64,000 nt of DNA from Streptomyces sp. LUP47B (GTDB taxonomy: Bacteria; Actinomycetota; Actinomycetes; Streptomycetales; Streptomycetaceae): the NCBI RefSeq assembly GCF_001746295.1, contig NZ_MJAH01000001.1, positions 1,035,188-1,099,187 on the forward strand, given 5' to 3'. A program made the position numbers and the translations under genes. Shown piece by piece: positions 6,993 through 15,137 of this stretch. The first letter of the stretch is position 1. Each line of letters starts with the position of its first letter. The notes beneath the pieces were generated by a model. It saw nothing but the letters and a program-made list of their open reading frames with translations, was not told the DNA's origin and made no database searches.

Positions 6993-8315
6993 CTAGCCGA
7001 GGGGCTTCTCGAGGATCGCCTTGCGGTGGCTGAAGGTCTCGATGGAGTAGCGGCCGTGGTAGTTGCCCATGCCGCTCTCCCCAACCCCGCCGAACGGCAG
7101 GTCGGAGACGGTGAGATGGGCGAGGGGCAGGCCGTAGCCGAGGCCGCCGGAGGAGGTCTCGTCGGCGATGCGGCGCCGGGTCGTGTCGGAGTCGGTGAAG
7201 ACGTACAGCGCGAGCGGCTTGTCCCGGTCGTTGATGAAGTCGATGGCCTCGTCGAGGCCGGGGACGGTGACGATCGGCAGGATCGGGCCGAAGATCTCCT
7301 CCTGCATCACCGGGGACTTGGGATCCACGTCGGCGAGGACGGTGGGCGCGATGTACTTGCTCGTACGGTCGCTCGCGCCGCCGACGACCGTGCGGCCCGA
7401 GTCGAGCAGGCCGGTGAGGCGGTCGAAGTGCCGTTCGTTGATGATGCGTCCGTACTCGCCGGAGTCGGCGGGGTCGCTGCCGTACAGCGTTTCCACGGCG
7501 CCGGCCAGCAGCGGCTCCAGGGCGGCCGCCGTCTCCGGGTCGGTCAGGACGTAGTCGGGGGCGACGCAGGTCTGCCCGGCGTTGAGGAACTTGCCGCGGG
7601 CGAGGCGGTCGGCGACGACGGTGAGGTCGGCGTCGCGGTCGACGAACGCCGGTGACTTGCCGCCCAGTTCGAGGGTGACCGGGGTCAGGTGCTCGGCGGC
7701 GGCCCGCAGGACGACACGGCCGACCGCGCCGTTGCCGGTGTAGAAGATGTGGTCGAAGCGCTCGGCCAGCAGGGCGGTGGTCTCCGGGATGCCGCCCTCG
7801 ACGACGGCCACGGCGTCCGTATCCAGGTAGGCCGGGAGCAGCCGGGCCACGGCGGCGGAGGTGGCCGGGGCCAGCTCGCTCGGCTTGGCGACCACCGCGT
7901 TGCCCGCGGCGAGGGCGCCGACCACCGGGGCGAGCAGCAGTTGGGCCGGGTAGTTCCAGGGGGCGATGACGAGGACGACGCCGAGCGGGTCGTACTGCGT
8001 CCGGGCGCTCGCGTCGGCGCCGAGGTGCGCCGGGACCGGGGCTGACTCGGGCCGCAGCCAGTCGGTGAGGTGGTCGAGGGTGTGGTCGATCTCGCGGATC
8101 GTGAAGTCGATCTCGGTGCGGAAGGCCTCGGTGGAGCTCTTGCCCAGGTCGGCGTGGAGGGCGGCGGCCAGCTCAGTGCCGTGCTCCGTGAGCATCTCGC
8201 GCAGTCGGCGCAGCTGGGTCGTACGCCATTCGACGGGCTTGGTGCGGCCGCTGCGGAAGGTGGCGCGCAGTCGGGCCACGACGTCGGCGGGCGGCTCGGG
8301 GGCGGGGTGGTTCAC
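6993..8315 (-). CDS. Aldehyde dehydrogenase family protein (class 3-like)
   Basis: A 440-residue NAD(P)-dependent aldehyde dehydrogenase of the shorter class-3/fatty aldehyde type. Signature elements are APWNYP (118-123), VVAKPSELAP, the catalytic Glu in LELGGKSP (E216), the catalytic Cys in NAGQTCVAPDY (C250), QEEIFGPILP and the C-terminal DLPFGGVGESGMGNYHG. It oxidises aldehydes to acids, and class-3 members favour medium- or long-chain or aromatic aldehydes. Translation starts at GTG 8315. It appears to be monocistronic. The upstream 117 bp includes an AT-richer TATACAT on the coding strand that could be a -10 element, but no clear -35 accompanies it. Confidence 0.93.
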   Translation of the reverse strand: MNHPAPEPPADVVARLRATFRSGRTKPVEWRTTQLRRLREMLTEHGTELAAALHADLGKSSTEAFRTEIDFTIREIDHTLDHLTDWLRPESAPVPAHLGADASARTQYDPLGVVLVIAPWNYPAQLLLAPVVGALAAGNAVVAKPSELAPATSAAVARLLPAYLDTDAVAVVEGGIPETTALLAERFDHIFYTGNGAVGRVVLRAAAEHLTPVTLELGGKSPAFVDRDADLTVVADRLARGKFLNAGQTCVAPDYVLTDPETAAALEPLLAGAVETLYGSDPADSGEYGRIINERHFDRLTGLLDSGRTVVGGASDRTSKYIAPTVLADVDPKSPVMQEEIFGPILPIVTVPGLDEAIDFINDRDKPLALYVFTDSDTTRRRIADETSSGGLGYGLPLAHLTVSDLPFGGVGESGMGNYHGRYSIETFSHRKAILEKPLG

Positions 8316-8432
8316 GGTGCCTCGCTGGGTTGGGCGGCCCTTGCGGCCGGATCTCGACGGTCAGATGTATATTGCAACCTTTTCCCGTCCGGGCCCATTC
8401 CAGGCCGCCGCCCGTACTTTCCGTGAGGGGAG

Positions 8433-9602
8433 TCACAGCGAGCGGCTGCGGTGTTGGAGATAGGTGCGCTCCGCCGGATTCCCGGTGAGTTCCGCGGCCT
8501 TCGCGTACGCGTCGGCGGCCTCCGCGTCCCGTCCGAGCCGGCGCAGCAGGTCGGCCCGGACGGCGTGGAGGACGTGGTAGCCGTCAAGGTCCAGCGCGTC
8601 CACCAGGGCGAGCGCCTGCGTCGGTCCGTCGGTCTCGGCCACGGCGACCGCCCGGTTCAGGGCCACGACAGGGCTGGGAGCCACGGCCATGAGTTGGTCG
8701 TACAGCCGGTGGACCTGCCCCCAGTCGGTGGGCGCGTCGCTGTGCACGGCCTGGATGGCGGCCTGGATCTGGTAGGGGCCCGGCTGGTTCCGGCGCAGAC
8801 ATCGCCGTACGAGTGACTGGCCCTCCGCGATGAGCGCACGGTCCCAGCGGCCGGGGTCCTGTTCCGACAGCGGCACGAGCTCACCGTTGTCACCGGTGCG
8901 GGCGTCCCGGCGGGACTCGACGAGCAGCATCAGTGCGAGGAGGCCGGTGACCTCGGGTTCGTCCGGCATCAGCTCGGCCAGCAGACGGCCCAGGCGTACG
9001 GCCTCCGCGCACAGGTCGGCCGTACCGCCGTACCCCTCGTTGAAGATCAGGTAGACGACGGCGAGCACTCCCTTGAGGCGGTCGGGGAGGTCGGCGTCGC
9101 GGGGGACGCGGTAGGGGATGCGGGCGTCGCGGATCTTGGCCTTGGCGCGGACGAGGCGCTGGGCCATGGTCGGTTCGGGGACGAGGAAGGCGCGGGCGAT
9201 CCGGGCGGTGGTGAGGCCGCCGAGCAGGCGCAGGGTGAGGGCGACCTGTGCCTGGGGCGCGAGGGCGGGGTGGCAGCAGGTGAAGATGAGGCGGAGCCGT
9301 TCGTCGCGCACGGGGCCCTCCTCGGGCGGTGCGTCGGGGGCGTGCAGCAGGGCGGCCTCGGCGTGGCGGGCCTCTCTCGTGGACTCGCGACGCAGCCGGT
9401 CGATCGCGCGGTGACGGGCGGTGGTGATGATCCAGCCGGCCGGGCTGGGCGGCACACCGGTCTCCGGCCAGCGCCGCACAGCCGTGGTGAAGGCGTCCTG
9501 GACCGCTTCCTCGGCGAGGTCGATGTCGCCGAGGAAGCGGACCAGGACCGCGACCGCGCGGCCGTACTCCTCGCGGAAGACGCCCTCGACGTCCGGGGTC
9601 AT
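8433..9602 (-). CDS. ECF42-type RNA polymerase sigma factor with C-terminal TPR-like extension
   Basis: A 389-residue sigma factor. Region 2 (about 5-75) includes FREEYGRAVAVLVRFLGDIDLAEEAVQDAFTTA and WIITTARHRAIDRLRRE. Region 4 (about 110-170) includes IFTCCHPALAPQAQVALTLRLLGGLTTARIARAFLVPEPTMAQRLVRAK. The long C-terminal part (about 200-389) has NEGYGG and repeated helical hairpins such as HAVRADLLRRLGRDAEAADAYAKAAEL. This architecture marks ECF42 factors, which lack a classic anti-sigma factor and instead pair with a DGPF protein gene. Its ATG overlaps the stop of that gene (ATGA), so the two are translationally coupled. The regulatory target cannot be read from here. Confidence 0.9.
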   Translation of the reverse strand: MTPDVEGVFREEYGRAVAVLVRFLGDIDLAEEAVQDAFTTAVRRWPETGVPPSPAGWIITTARHRAIDRLRRESTREARHAEAALLHAPDAPPEEGPVRDERLRLIFTCCHPALAPQAQVALTLRLLGGLTTARIARAFLVPEPTMAQRLVRAKAKIRDARIPYRVPRDADLPDRLKGVLAVVYLIFNEGYGGTADLCAEAVRLGRLLAELMPDEPEVTGLLALMLLVESRRDARTGDNGELVPLSEQDPGRWDRALIAEGQSLVRRCLRRNQPGPYQIQAAIQAVHSDAPTDWGQVHRLYDQLMAVAPSPVVALNRAVAVAETDGPTQALALVDALDLDGYHVLHAVRADLLRRLGRDAEAADAYAKAAELTGNPAERTYLQHRSRSL

Positions 9603-9958
9603 CAGTCCTCGGACTCGTGCTGGAAGGGGCGCACCTCGATGGGCAGGGTGGTGGCCAGGGCCGCCTTGCGGCCCCACTCCAGGGCCGCGTCCAGGTCGGG
9701 GGCCTTCACGATGCACAGGCCGCCGAGCTGTTCCTTGCCCTCGGCGTACGGCCCGTCGGTGATCAGTACGTCGCCGTCGCGGGGCCGCAGCACGGTCGAG
9801 GAGTCGGGGCTGTGCAGTCCCCCGGCGAAGACCCAGGCCCCGGCCTCGCGCAGCTCCTGGTGGAAGGCGTCGAGGCGCTTGCCGATCTCGGCCAGGACCT
9901 CGGGCGCGGGCAGTTCGTCCCAGCCGGGCTGCATGACGTTGAGCAGGTAGTACTGCAT
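9602..9958 (-). CDS. YCII-related DGPF domain protein, partner of the ECF42 sigma factor
   Basis: A 118-residue YCII/DGPF family protein with LLNVMQPG, the DGDVLITDGPYAEGKEQLGG signature (DGPF here DGPY) and FGG-like GGLCIVKAPDLDAALEWGRKA. DGPF proteins are the usual neighbours of ECF42 sigma factors and may modulate them; their biochemical role is unclear. ATG 9958 is chosen because of the strong AGGAGGAG immediately upstream and because a longer start would add 42 unrelated residues. It is first in a two-gene operon and overlaps the sigma factor by 1 nt. Confidence 0.9.
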   Translation of the reverse strand: MQYYLLNVMQPGWDELPAPEVLAEIGKRLDAFHQELREAGAWVFAGGLHSPDSSTVLRPRDGDVLITDGPYAEGKEQLGGLCIVKAPDLDAALEWGRKAALATTLPIEVRPFQHESED

Positions 9959-10052
9959 GTCGCTCTCCTCCTGTGAGTGTGTCTCACCTCCTACACGAAC
10001 GGCACACCCCCGGATCGACACCGCGCGCGACGGGATCGGGAGAATCCTGTTC

Positions 10053-11099
10053 ATGACCACCGAACCGCATCCGCTTCTGGCCACCGCCCGTGCCCTCGCG
10101 GACGACCTCCTCGCCCCGCACGCGACCCGCGTCGACCAGGAGGGCGTGCCCGCGAGCCACCTCGACGCGATCAGGCGCTCGGGCCTGCTCGGGGTGAGCG
10201 CACCGAAGGAGTACGGCGGTGCGGCCGCCCCGGACGCGGTGGCGCGGGAGGTCCAGGAGATCCTCGCCGGGGCGTGCTGCTCGACCTGGTTCGTGCAGAC
10301 CCAGCACCACTCGCCGGTGCGGCTGCTCGCGCAGTCCGCCCTGCCGGTGCGGGAGCGGCTGCTCGGGCCGCTGGCGACCGGCGAGTTGCTGGCCGGGATC
10401 GCGTTCGCTCACGTCCGCGCGTTTCCGCGGGTGCCGGTGCGGGCGACGGCCGAGCGGGGCGGCTGGCGCTTCGACGGGACGGTGCCGTGGTTCACCGGCT
10501 GGGGTCTGAACGACGTGATGCTGCTGGCCGGGGTGAGCGAGGCGGACGAGGTGGTGTTCGCGTTCACCGAGGCACGTGAGCGGCCGGGGCTGCGGGCGTC
10601 GGAGCCGATGCGGCTCGCGGCGCTCACGGCGGCCCGGACGGTCTCCCTGGAGCTGGACGGCCTGTGGCTGCCCGACGACGCGGTGGTGCTCCGCACTCCG
10701 CAGGAGAAGTTCGCGCTGGTGGACCGGCCCCGCAACACCAACGCCTCCCCCGCCGTCTTCGGGGTGGCGTACGCGGCGCTCCGCGTATTGGCGGACGCCG
10801 GGGAGTCGCAGACCGCGGGTGCCCTCCGTGACCGCCTCGACGACGTGCGCGGGCAGGTGTACGCCCTGGCCGAGCATCCCGTTCCGCACGAGCGCGTCGC
10901 CGAACGGCTGGCGCTCAAGACACGGTCGTACGACCTGATGCGCGCCGCCACGACGGCGGCCGTCGTGGCCGGGGGCGGCCGAGCAGTGGGCCTCGACGGT
11001 ACGGCCCAACGACTGTTCCGCGAGGGGATGTTCCTGCTCGTGCAGGGACAGACCACCGAGGTGCGCCGCGCGCATCTGGACGCTCTGGCGCGGCTCTAG
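10053..11099 (+). CDS. Acyl-CoA dehydrogenase family flavoprotein
   Basis: A 348-residue member of the acyl-CoA dehydrogenase/flavin monooxygenase superfamily. The N-terminal helical domain includes ASHLDAIRRSGLLGVSAPKEYGG, the middle beta domain includes GWRFDGTVPWFTGWGLNDVMLLAG, and the C-terminal helices end in GQTTEVRRAHLDALARL. The expected catalytic Glu of true dehydrogenases is not evident by eye, so it may be a hydroxylase-like or divergent member. ATG 10053 follows ATCCTGTTC with no strong ribosome site. It is divergent from the DGPF gene, with 94 bp between the start codons, and ends just before a long hairpin at 11133. Confidence 0.8.
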   Translation: MTTEPHPLLATARALADDLLAPHATRVDQEGVPASHLDAIRRSGLLGVSAPKEYGGAAAPDAVAREVQEILAGACCSTWFVQTQHHSPVRLLAQSALPVRERLLGPLATGELLAGIAFAHVRAFPRVPVRATAERGGWRFDGTVPWFTGWGLNDVMLLAGVSEADEVVFAFTEARERPGLRASEPMRLAALTAARTVSLELDGLWLPDDAVVLRTPQEKFALVDRPRNTNASPAVFGVAYAALRVLADAGESQTAGALRDRLDDVRGQVYALAEHPVPHERVAERLALKTRSYDLMRAATTAAVVAGGGRAVGLDGTAQRLFREGMFLLVQGQTTEVRRAHLDALARL

Positions 11100-11132
11100 G
11101 GTCCCTTCTGATGGATCTCCGTGGAGGAAGGA

Positions 11133-11233
11133 GCGGCGTCCGGTGCGTGCGATCGGCGTGCGGTGCGAAGGGTCATGTGGCGGAGCCACCTGTCTCTTTG
11201 CGCCGTGCGCCGAGCATGCGTGCCGGACGCCGT
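11133..11233 (+). ncRNA. Long, near-continuous hairpin element (~100 nt)
   Basis: The sequence folds back on itself around a centre at 11183 (GTGGC-GGA-GCCAC). The outermost matched arm is GGCGTCCGG (11135-11143) against CCGGACGCC (11223-11231). Pairing position i with 22366-i over 47 positions gives 34 Watson-Crick pairs, 9 G-U pairs in plus-strand RNA and 4 mismatches, without any bulge. In minus-strand RNA the same nine positions would be A-C mismatches. It lies between convergent genes, 33 bp after the acyl-CoA dehydrogenase stop. It could be a processed RNA, an elaborate terminator or a palindromic extragenic element. Confidence 0.6.
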
Positions 11234-11261
11234 GACGCCGCGGAGGCCCATCAGACGGGCC

Positions 11262-12086
11262 CTAGGCCAGGAAGTCGGCGAGGGCGGCCGTGAGTTGTGC
11301 GGGGGCGTCCTCCTGGACGAGGTGACCGGCGCCCGGGATCGGTTCGAGGCGTGCGCCCGGGATGCGCGCGACGAGTTCGCGCCCCTTGTCGGCGGGGATC
11401 CAGGTGTCGTCCTCGCCCCAGCACACCAGGGTCGGGACCGCGATCTCGCCGTACCGGTCCTGCACTTCGTCGGTGTAGCGCTGGTCGGCCTGGGCGATCT
11501 GGCGGTAGAAGGCCGGCTGGCCCAAGTCGCTCAACCAGGGTTCGACCAGCCGGTCGAGGACGGCGGGGTGCAGGCCGGGGCTGCTGGCTGAGCTGACGTA
11601 CTCGCGGACGAGGGCCCGGTGCAGGGCGGGCGGCAGTTGGTCGAAGACGTCGGAGTGCTTGCCGACGAGTCGGAAGAACGGCGTTCCCCAGGGGGCCAGC
11701 GCGACCGGGTCGACCAGGGCGAGCGAGTGGTAGCGGGCGCCGTGCAGCAGATGGGCCCGCAGGGACACGGCACCGCCGAAGTCGTGGGCCACGACACGAG
11801 GTTGGTCGAGATCCCAGTGCGCCAGGAGCTCGGTGAGGACGCGGCCCTGGGCCGCCAGTGAGACGTCCTGGCCGGCGAACATCTCCGAGGCCCCGTAGCC
11901 GGGCATGTCCCACACGAACACGTGGTGGCGGCGGGCGAGGGCGCGGGCGACGGAACGCCAGACATAGGAGGAGAAGGGTGTGCCGTGGAGGAGGACGACC
12001 GGGTCCCGGCCCGGGTCTCCGAGGCTGTTCCAGCGGACCTCACCGGAGCTGCTGCGGAAGGTCCTGGTCAACGGCCAGTCGCTCAC
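11262..12086 (-). CDS. Alpha/beta hydrolase, haloalkane dehalogenase-like
   Basis: A 274-residue alpha/beta hydrolase. The oxyanion motif is LLHGTPFSS (32-40), the nucleophile elbow is VVAHDFGGAV with Asp102, the acid is in CWGEDDTW (about 226), and the His is in GAGHLVQED (H255). An Asp nucleophile suggests the haloalkane dehalogenase/epoxide hydrolase branch. The residue after the nucleophile is Phe, where haloalkane dehalogenases usually have a halide-binding Trp, so dehalogenation is doubtful. GTG 12086 has GAGAGGAA upstream. It is the last gene on the same strand after ssuD (57-bp gap), so it may serve the organosulfur operon, for instance on ester intermediates. Confidence 0.8.
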   Translation of the reverse strand: MSDWPLTRTFRSSSGEVRWNSLGDPGRDPVVLLHGTPFSSYVWRSVARALARRHHVFVWDMPGYGASEMFAGQDVSLAAQGRVLTELLAHWDLDQPRVVAHDFGGAVSLRAHLLHGARYHSLALVDPVALAPWGTPFFRLVGKHSDVFDQLPPALHRALVREYVSSASSPGLHPAVLDRLVEPWLSDLGQPAFYRQIAQADQRYTDEVQDRYGEIAVPTLVCWGEDDTWIPADKGRELVARIPGARLEPIPGAGHLVQEDAPAQLTAALADFLA

Positions 12087-12143
12087 GGGCTGTTCCTCTC
12101 GACGGTTTCGCAGGTCGAGCCCGTGAGCGTACGTGGTGACGTC

Positions 12144-13289
12144 CTAGCTCGCGAACGGCACCTGCGCCGAGGGCGCTGCCTGCTTGCCGGACGGGTGCTG
12201 CCACAGCCCCTGTGCGGCCAGGCGTGGCAGGACTCCCTCGCCGAACCAGTAGGCCTCCTCCAGATGCGGGTAGCCGGAGAGTACGAACTCGTCGATGCCG
12301 AGGGCGTGGTACTCCTTGATCCGCTCCGCGACCTCGTCGTGGCTGCCGACCAGCGCGGTCCCCGCGCCACCGCGCACCAGGCCGATGCCGGCCCACAGGT
12401 TGGGGTGGATCTCCAGGCCGTCGCGACCCCCGCCGCCGTGCAGGGCGAGCATGCGCTGCTGCCCCTCGGACTCGCTGCGGGCGAGCCCGGCCTGCACCGA
12501 CCTGACGGTCTCGGGGTCGAAGCCGTCCAGGAGGCGGTTTGCCTCGGCCCAGGCCTGCTCGGAGGTGTCCCGGGTGATGACGTGCAGGCGGATTCCGAAG
12601 CGCAGGGTACGGCCCTGCTTGGCCGCGAGGCCCCGGATCCAGGCGATCTTCTCGGCGACCTGCGCGGGCGGCTCGCCCCAGGTGAGGTACACGTCGACGT
12701 ACTTGGCGGCGACCTCCCCGGCGATGGGCGAGGAACCGCCGAAGTACACCTCGGGCACCGGGTCGGGCACCCGCGCCAGCTTCGCGTCCTCGACCTGAAG
12801 GTGCTCGCCCTGCAGGTCGACGGTCTTGCCCTCCCACAACCCCCGTACGACGTCCAGGAATTCTCCGGTACGGCGGTAGCGGGCGTCCTTGTCGAGGAAG
12901 TCCCCGTAGGCCCGCTGCTCGTGGCTCTCCCCACCGGTGACCACGTTGAGCAGCAGCCGGCCGCCGGTCTGCCGCTGGAAGGTGGACGCCATCTGGGCGG
13001 CGAGGGTGGGTGAGACGAACCCGGGCCGGAAGGCGACCAGGAACTTCAGGCGCTCGGTGTTCTGGCTGACCATGGCGGTGGTCAGCCACGCGTCCTCGCA
13101 CCAGGCGCCGGTGGGCGTGAGCGCCCCGACGAAGCCCAGGTCCTCGGCCGCGCGGGCGATCTGGCTCAGGTAGGCGACCGTCGGCGGCCGGTCCCGTCCG
13201 GAGACGGTGGCGGGCGTGCCGTGACCGCCGCCCACGACATGGCGGCTGTCACCGTTGGTGGGCAGGAACCAGTGGAAGGTGAGGGACAT
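12144..13289 (-). CDS. ssuD: FMNH2-dependent alkanesulfonate monooxygenase
   Basis: A 381-residue bacterial-luciferase-like monooxygenase that cleaves the C-S bond of alkanesulfonates to an aldehyde and sulfite, using FMNH2 from a partner reductase. SsuD hallmarks are MSLTFHWFLPTNGDSR at the start, GALTPTGAWCEDAWLTTA, FLVAFRPGFVSPTLAAQMA, NVVTGGESHEQRAYGDFLDKDARYRRTGEFL, YFGGSSPIAGEVAAKYVDVYLTWGEPP, and the C-terminal GYPHLEEAYWFGEGVLPRL. Length and start match the family. It lies 39 bp downstream of the SfnB gene and shares an operon with an FMN reductase at 14519. Role: sulfur scavenging when sulfate or cysteine is scarce. Confidence 0.95.
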   Translation of the reverse strand: MSLTFHWFLPTNGDSRHVVGGGHGTPATVSGRDRPPTVAYLSQIARAAEDLGFVGALTPTGAWCEDAWLTTAMVSQNTERLKFLVAFRPGFVSPTLAAQMASTFQRQTGGRLLLNVVTGGESHEQRAYGDFLDKDARYRRTGEFLDVVRGLWEGKTVDLQGEHLQVEDAKLARVPDPVPEVYFGGSSPIAGEVAAKYVDVYLTWGEPPAQVAEKIAWIRGLAAKQGRTLRFGIRLHVITRDTSEQAWAEANRLLDGFDPETVRSVQAGLARSESEGQQRMLALHGGGGRDGLEIHPNLWAGIGLVRGGAGTALVGSHDEVAERIKEYHALGIDEFVLSGYPHLEEAYWFGEGVLPRLAAQGLWQHPSGKQAAPSAQVPFAS

Positions 13290-13328
13290 GGGGGGCTCCG
13301 ATCTGGGCAGTCCGCAGTTCGCAGTTCG

Positions 13329-14513
13329 CTAGAGAAGGCCGTGCCGGGGTGGCCGGGTGCCGTTGAGGACGTACCTTCCGATGTGCTGGATCTTCCAGCG
13401 GGTCGGGTCGTGCAGGGTGTGGGTGCGGGCGTCACGCCAATGCCGGTGCAGGTTCAGGGAGTTGAGTGCCGACCGGGTGCCGGACACCTCGAACAGCGCG
13501 CTCGCGACGTCCACCGCGGCCCGCGCCGTCGACACCTTGGCCGCGGCCACGGCGATGGACGCCTCGGCCGCCGAGTCGTCGGTGAGGTCGGCCCGTGCGG
13601 CTTCCACGGCACGGGCGGCTTCCCTCAGCAGGGCCTCGGACGCCCTCACCTGGATGGAAAGTTCACCGAAGCGCTGGATCAGCAGGGGGTCCTCGGCGGC
13701 GGTCTCGACACCGCTCTCGAACCACGGCCGGCTCTTCGTCCGGACGAACTCCGCCGCCTCCGCGAGCGCTCCCCCGGCGATCCCGGCGTCGATGGCGGCG
13801 TGCAACAACTGAGCGACGGCTCCGTGGAGTTGGGGCCCTTCGAAGGTGAGGTGGTGGGGCAGGACCCGGTCTGCGGGGACCTCGACGCCTTCGAGGCGGA
13901 CGGTGCCGCTGGCCGTCGTACGCTGGCCGAGTCCGTCCCAGTCGTCGATCACCGTGAGGCCGGGAGCGTTGCCGGGGACGTAGGCGACGTGCAGTTTGTC
14001 GTCCTCGGCGCGGGCCAGCACCGGGATCCAGTCGGCGAACAGGGCGCCAGTGGAGTAGTGCTTCACGCCGTCGAGGACGTACGAGCCGGCCGGCCCCGGG
14101 CGCAGGCGGGTGCGGATGTCCTGGACGTGCTTGGTTCCGGCCTCGGACTGCGCGTTGCCGAAGCGGCGGCCGGCGAGCAGTTCGGCGAAGAAAAACTTCC
14201 GCTGCTCGTCGGTTCCCTGACGGCGGATCACGTTGACGTAGGCGAAATGGCTCTGCGGGATCTGGGAGAGGCTCGCGTCGGCGGAGGCGAGCAGCCGGAA
14301 GATCTCGGCCAGGGTCGGCGCGCTGACGTCCGCCCCGCCGTGGTCGGTGGGGACGGTGACGGCGAGCAGCCCGGAGGCGGAGAGCCGGTCCAGCTCCTCG
14401 CGCGGCAGCCTGCGTTCGGCGTCCCTGGCTGAGGCGCCCGCGCGGAACTCCGCGGCGAGCGACGCGGCGACCTCGAGGGCCTCCGCGTCGTCGGCGATCA
14501 CATGGGCGGCCAT
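13329..14513 (-). CDS. sfnB: SfnB-family sulfur acquisition flavoprotein (acyl-CoA dehydrogenase fold)
   Basis: A 394-residue acyl-CoA-dehydrogenase-fold flavoprotein. It shows the features of the SfnB/DszC group: SGLLAVTVPTDHGGADVSAPTLAEIFRLLASADASLSQIPQSH near the N-terminus, the middle domain with GVKHYSTGALFADWIPVLAR, and a C-terminus with RTHTLHDPTRWKIQHIGRYVLNG. Such proteins accompany sulfone and sulfonate utilisation and probably act as FMNH2-dependent monooxygenases rather than acyl-CoA dehydrogenases. The gene lies 5 bp downstream of the FMN reductase, which can supply reduced flavin. The exact substrate is unknown. Confidence 0.88.
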   Translation of the reverse strand: MAAHVIADDAEALEVAASLAAEFRAGASARDAERRLPREELDRLSASGLLAVTVPTDHGGADVSAPTLAEIFRLLASADASLSQIPQSHFAYVNVIRRQGTDEQRKFFFAELLAGRRFGNAQSEAGTKHVQDIRTRLRPGPAGSYVLDGVKHYSTGALFADWIPVLARAEDDKLHVAYVPGNAPGLTVIDDWDGLGQRTTASGTVRLEGVEVPADRVLPHHLTFEGPQLHGAVAQLLHAAIDAGIAGGALAEAAEFVRTKSRPWFESGVETAAEDPLLIQRFGELSIQVRASEALLREAARAVEAARADLTDDSAAEASIAVAAAKVSTARAAVDVASALFEVSGTRSALNSLNLHRHWRDARTHTLHDPTRWKIQHIGRYVLNGTRPPRHGLL

Positions 14514-14518
14514 GGGGA

Positions 14519-15073
14519 TCAGCCCGCCGCCGCCAGCACCGGCCGCCGTCCCAGCGCGGTCGAGAACTGGTCGACGACCTGGGTGAGCGCCTCGGTCGCG
14601 GCCGGTGCGACGCTCAGCGAGCCGTCGTCCTGCACGGTGATGTCCTTGTCGAGGGTGAACCAGCCCTGCACGATGTGGGCCGCGCCCATGGAGCTGAGGA
14701 CCGGGCGGAGCGCGTAGTCGATGGCCAGGACGTGGGCGGTGGAGCCGCCGGTCGCCAGCGGCAGCACTGTCTTGCCGAGGAGGGCGTACTGCGGGAGCAG
14801 GTCGAGCAGGGCCTTGAGGACACCAGAGTACGACGCCTTGTAGACGGGAGTCCCTACGACGATTCCGTCGGCGCGCTCGAAGAGCTCGGTCACCTCGACG
14901 ATCGCCGGGTGCTTGAAGTCGGCGCCGAGCAGGGCCTCGGCGGGGACGGTGCGGACGTCGAGCGGGATCACCTCGTGGCCCTGCGCGGTCAGGCGCCGGT
15001 CGAGGTGGCGCAGCAGCCGGTTGGTACGGGACGAGGCGGAGGGACTGCCGGAGACGGACAGGACGGTGGCCAT
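14519..15073 (-). CDS. ssuE: NAD(P)H-dependent FMN reductase
   Basis: A 184-residue flavodoxin-fold reductase. The FMN phosphate-binding motif is SVSGSPSASSRT (about 6-17), followed by GIVVGTPVYKASYSGVLKALLDLLP (about 72-96), typical of SsuE/MsuE. It reduces FMN with NAD(P)H and passes FMNH2 to SsuD, SfnG and the SfnB/DszC-like oxygenases encoded around it. AGAGGA precedes the ATG. A strong hairpin at 15095-15125 separates it from the upstream DszC-like gene, so its expression may differ from the distal and proximal genes. msuE would be an equally good name. Confidence 0.92.
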   Translation of the reverse strand: MATVLSVSGSPSASSRTNRLLRHLDRRLTAQGHEVIPLDVRTVPAEALLGADFKHPAIVEVTELFERADGIVVGTPVYKASYSGVLKALLDLLPQYALLGKTVLPLATGGSTAHVLAIDYALRPVLSSMGAAHIVQGWFTLDKDITVQDDGSLSVAPAATEALTQVVDQFSTALGRRPVLAAAG

Positions 15074-15094
15074 GCGGTCCTCTTTCGGGGAGGA

Positions 15095-15125
15095 GGGGCG
15101 CCCCCTGTTCAGGAGGGGGCGCCCC
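15095..15125 (-). terminator. Strong hairpin inside the sulfur operon
   Basis: The 12-bp arms GGGGCGCCCCCT (15095-15106) and AGGGGGCGCCCC (15114-15125) are perfectly complementary with a 7-nt loop. There is no U-run. It lies between the stop of the DszC-like gene (15138) and the ssuE start (15073), so it may partly terminate, or act as an mRNA processing or 3'-protection element that sets relative expression. Confidence 0.65.
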
Positions 15126-15137
15126 CGGGGGAAGCGG

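Noticed and set aside
8316..8432. Promoter-like TATACAT upstream of the aldehyde dehydrogenase
   Set aside because: No -35 at an acceptable distance and no dyad could be supported, so it is only mentioned in the gene entry.
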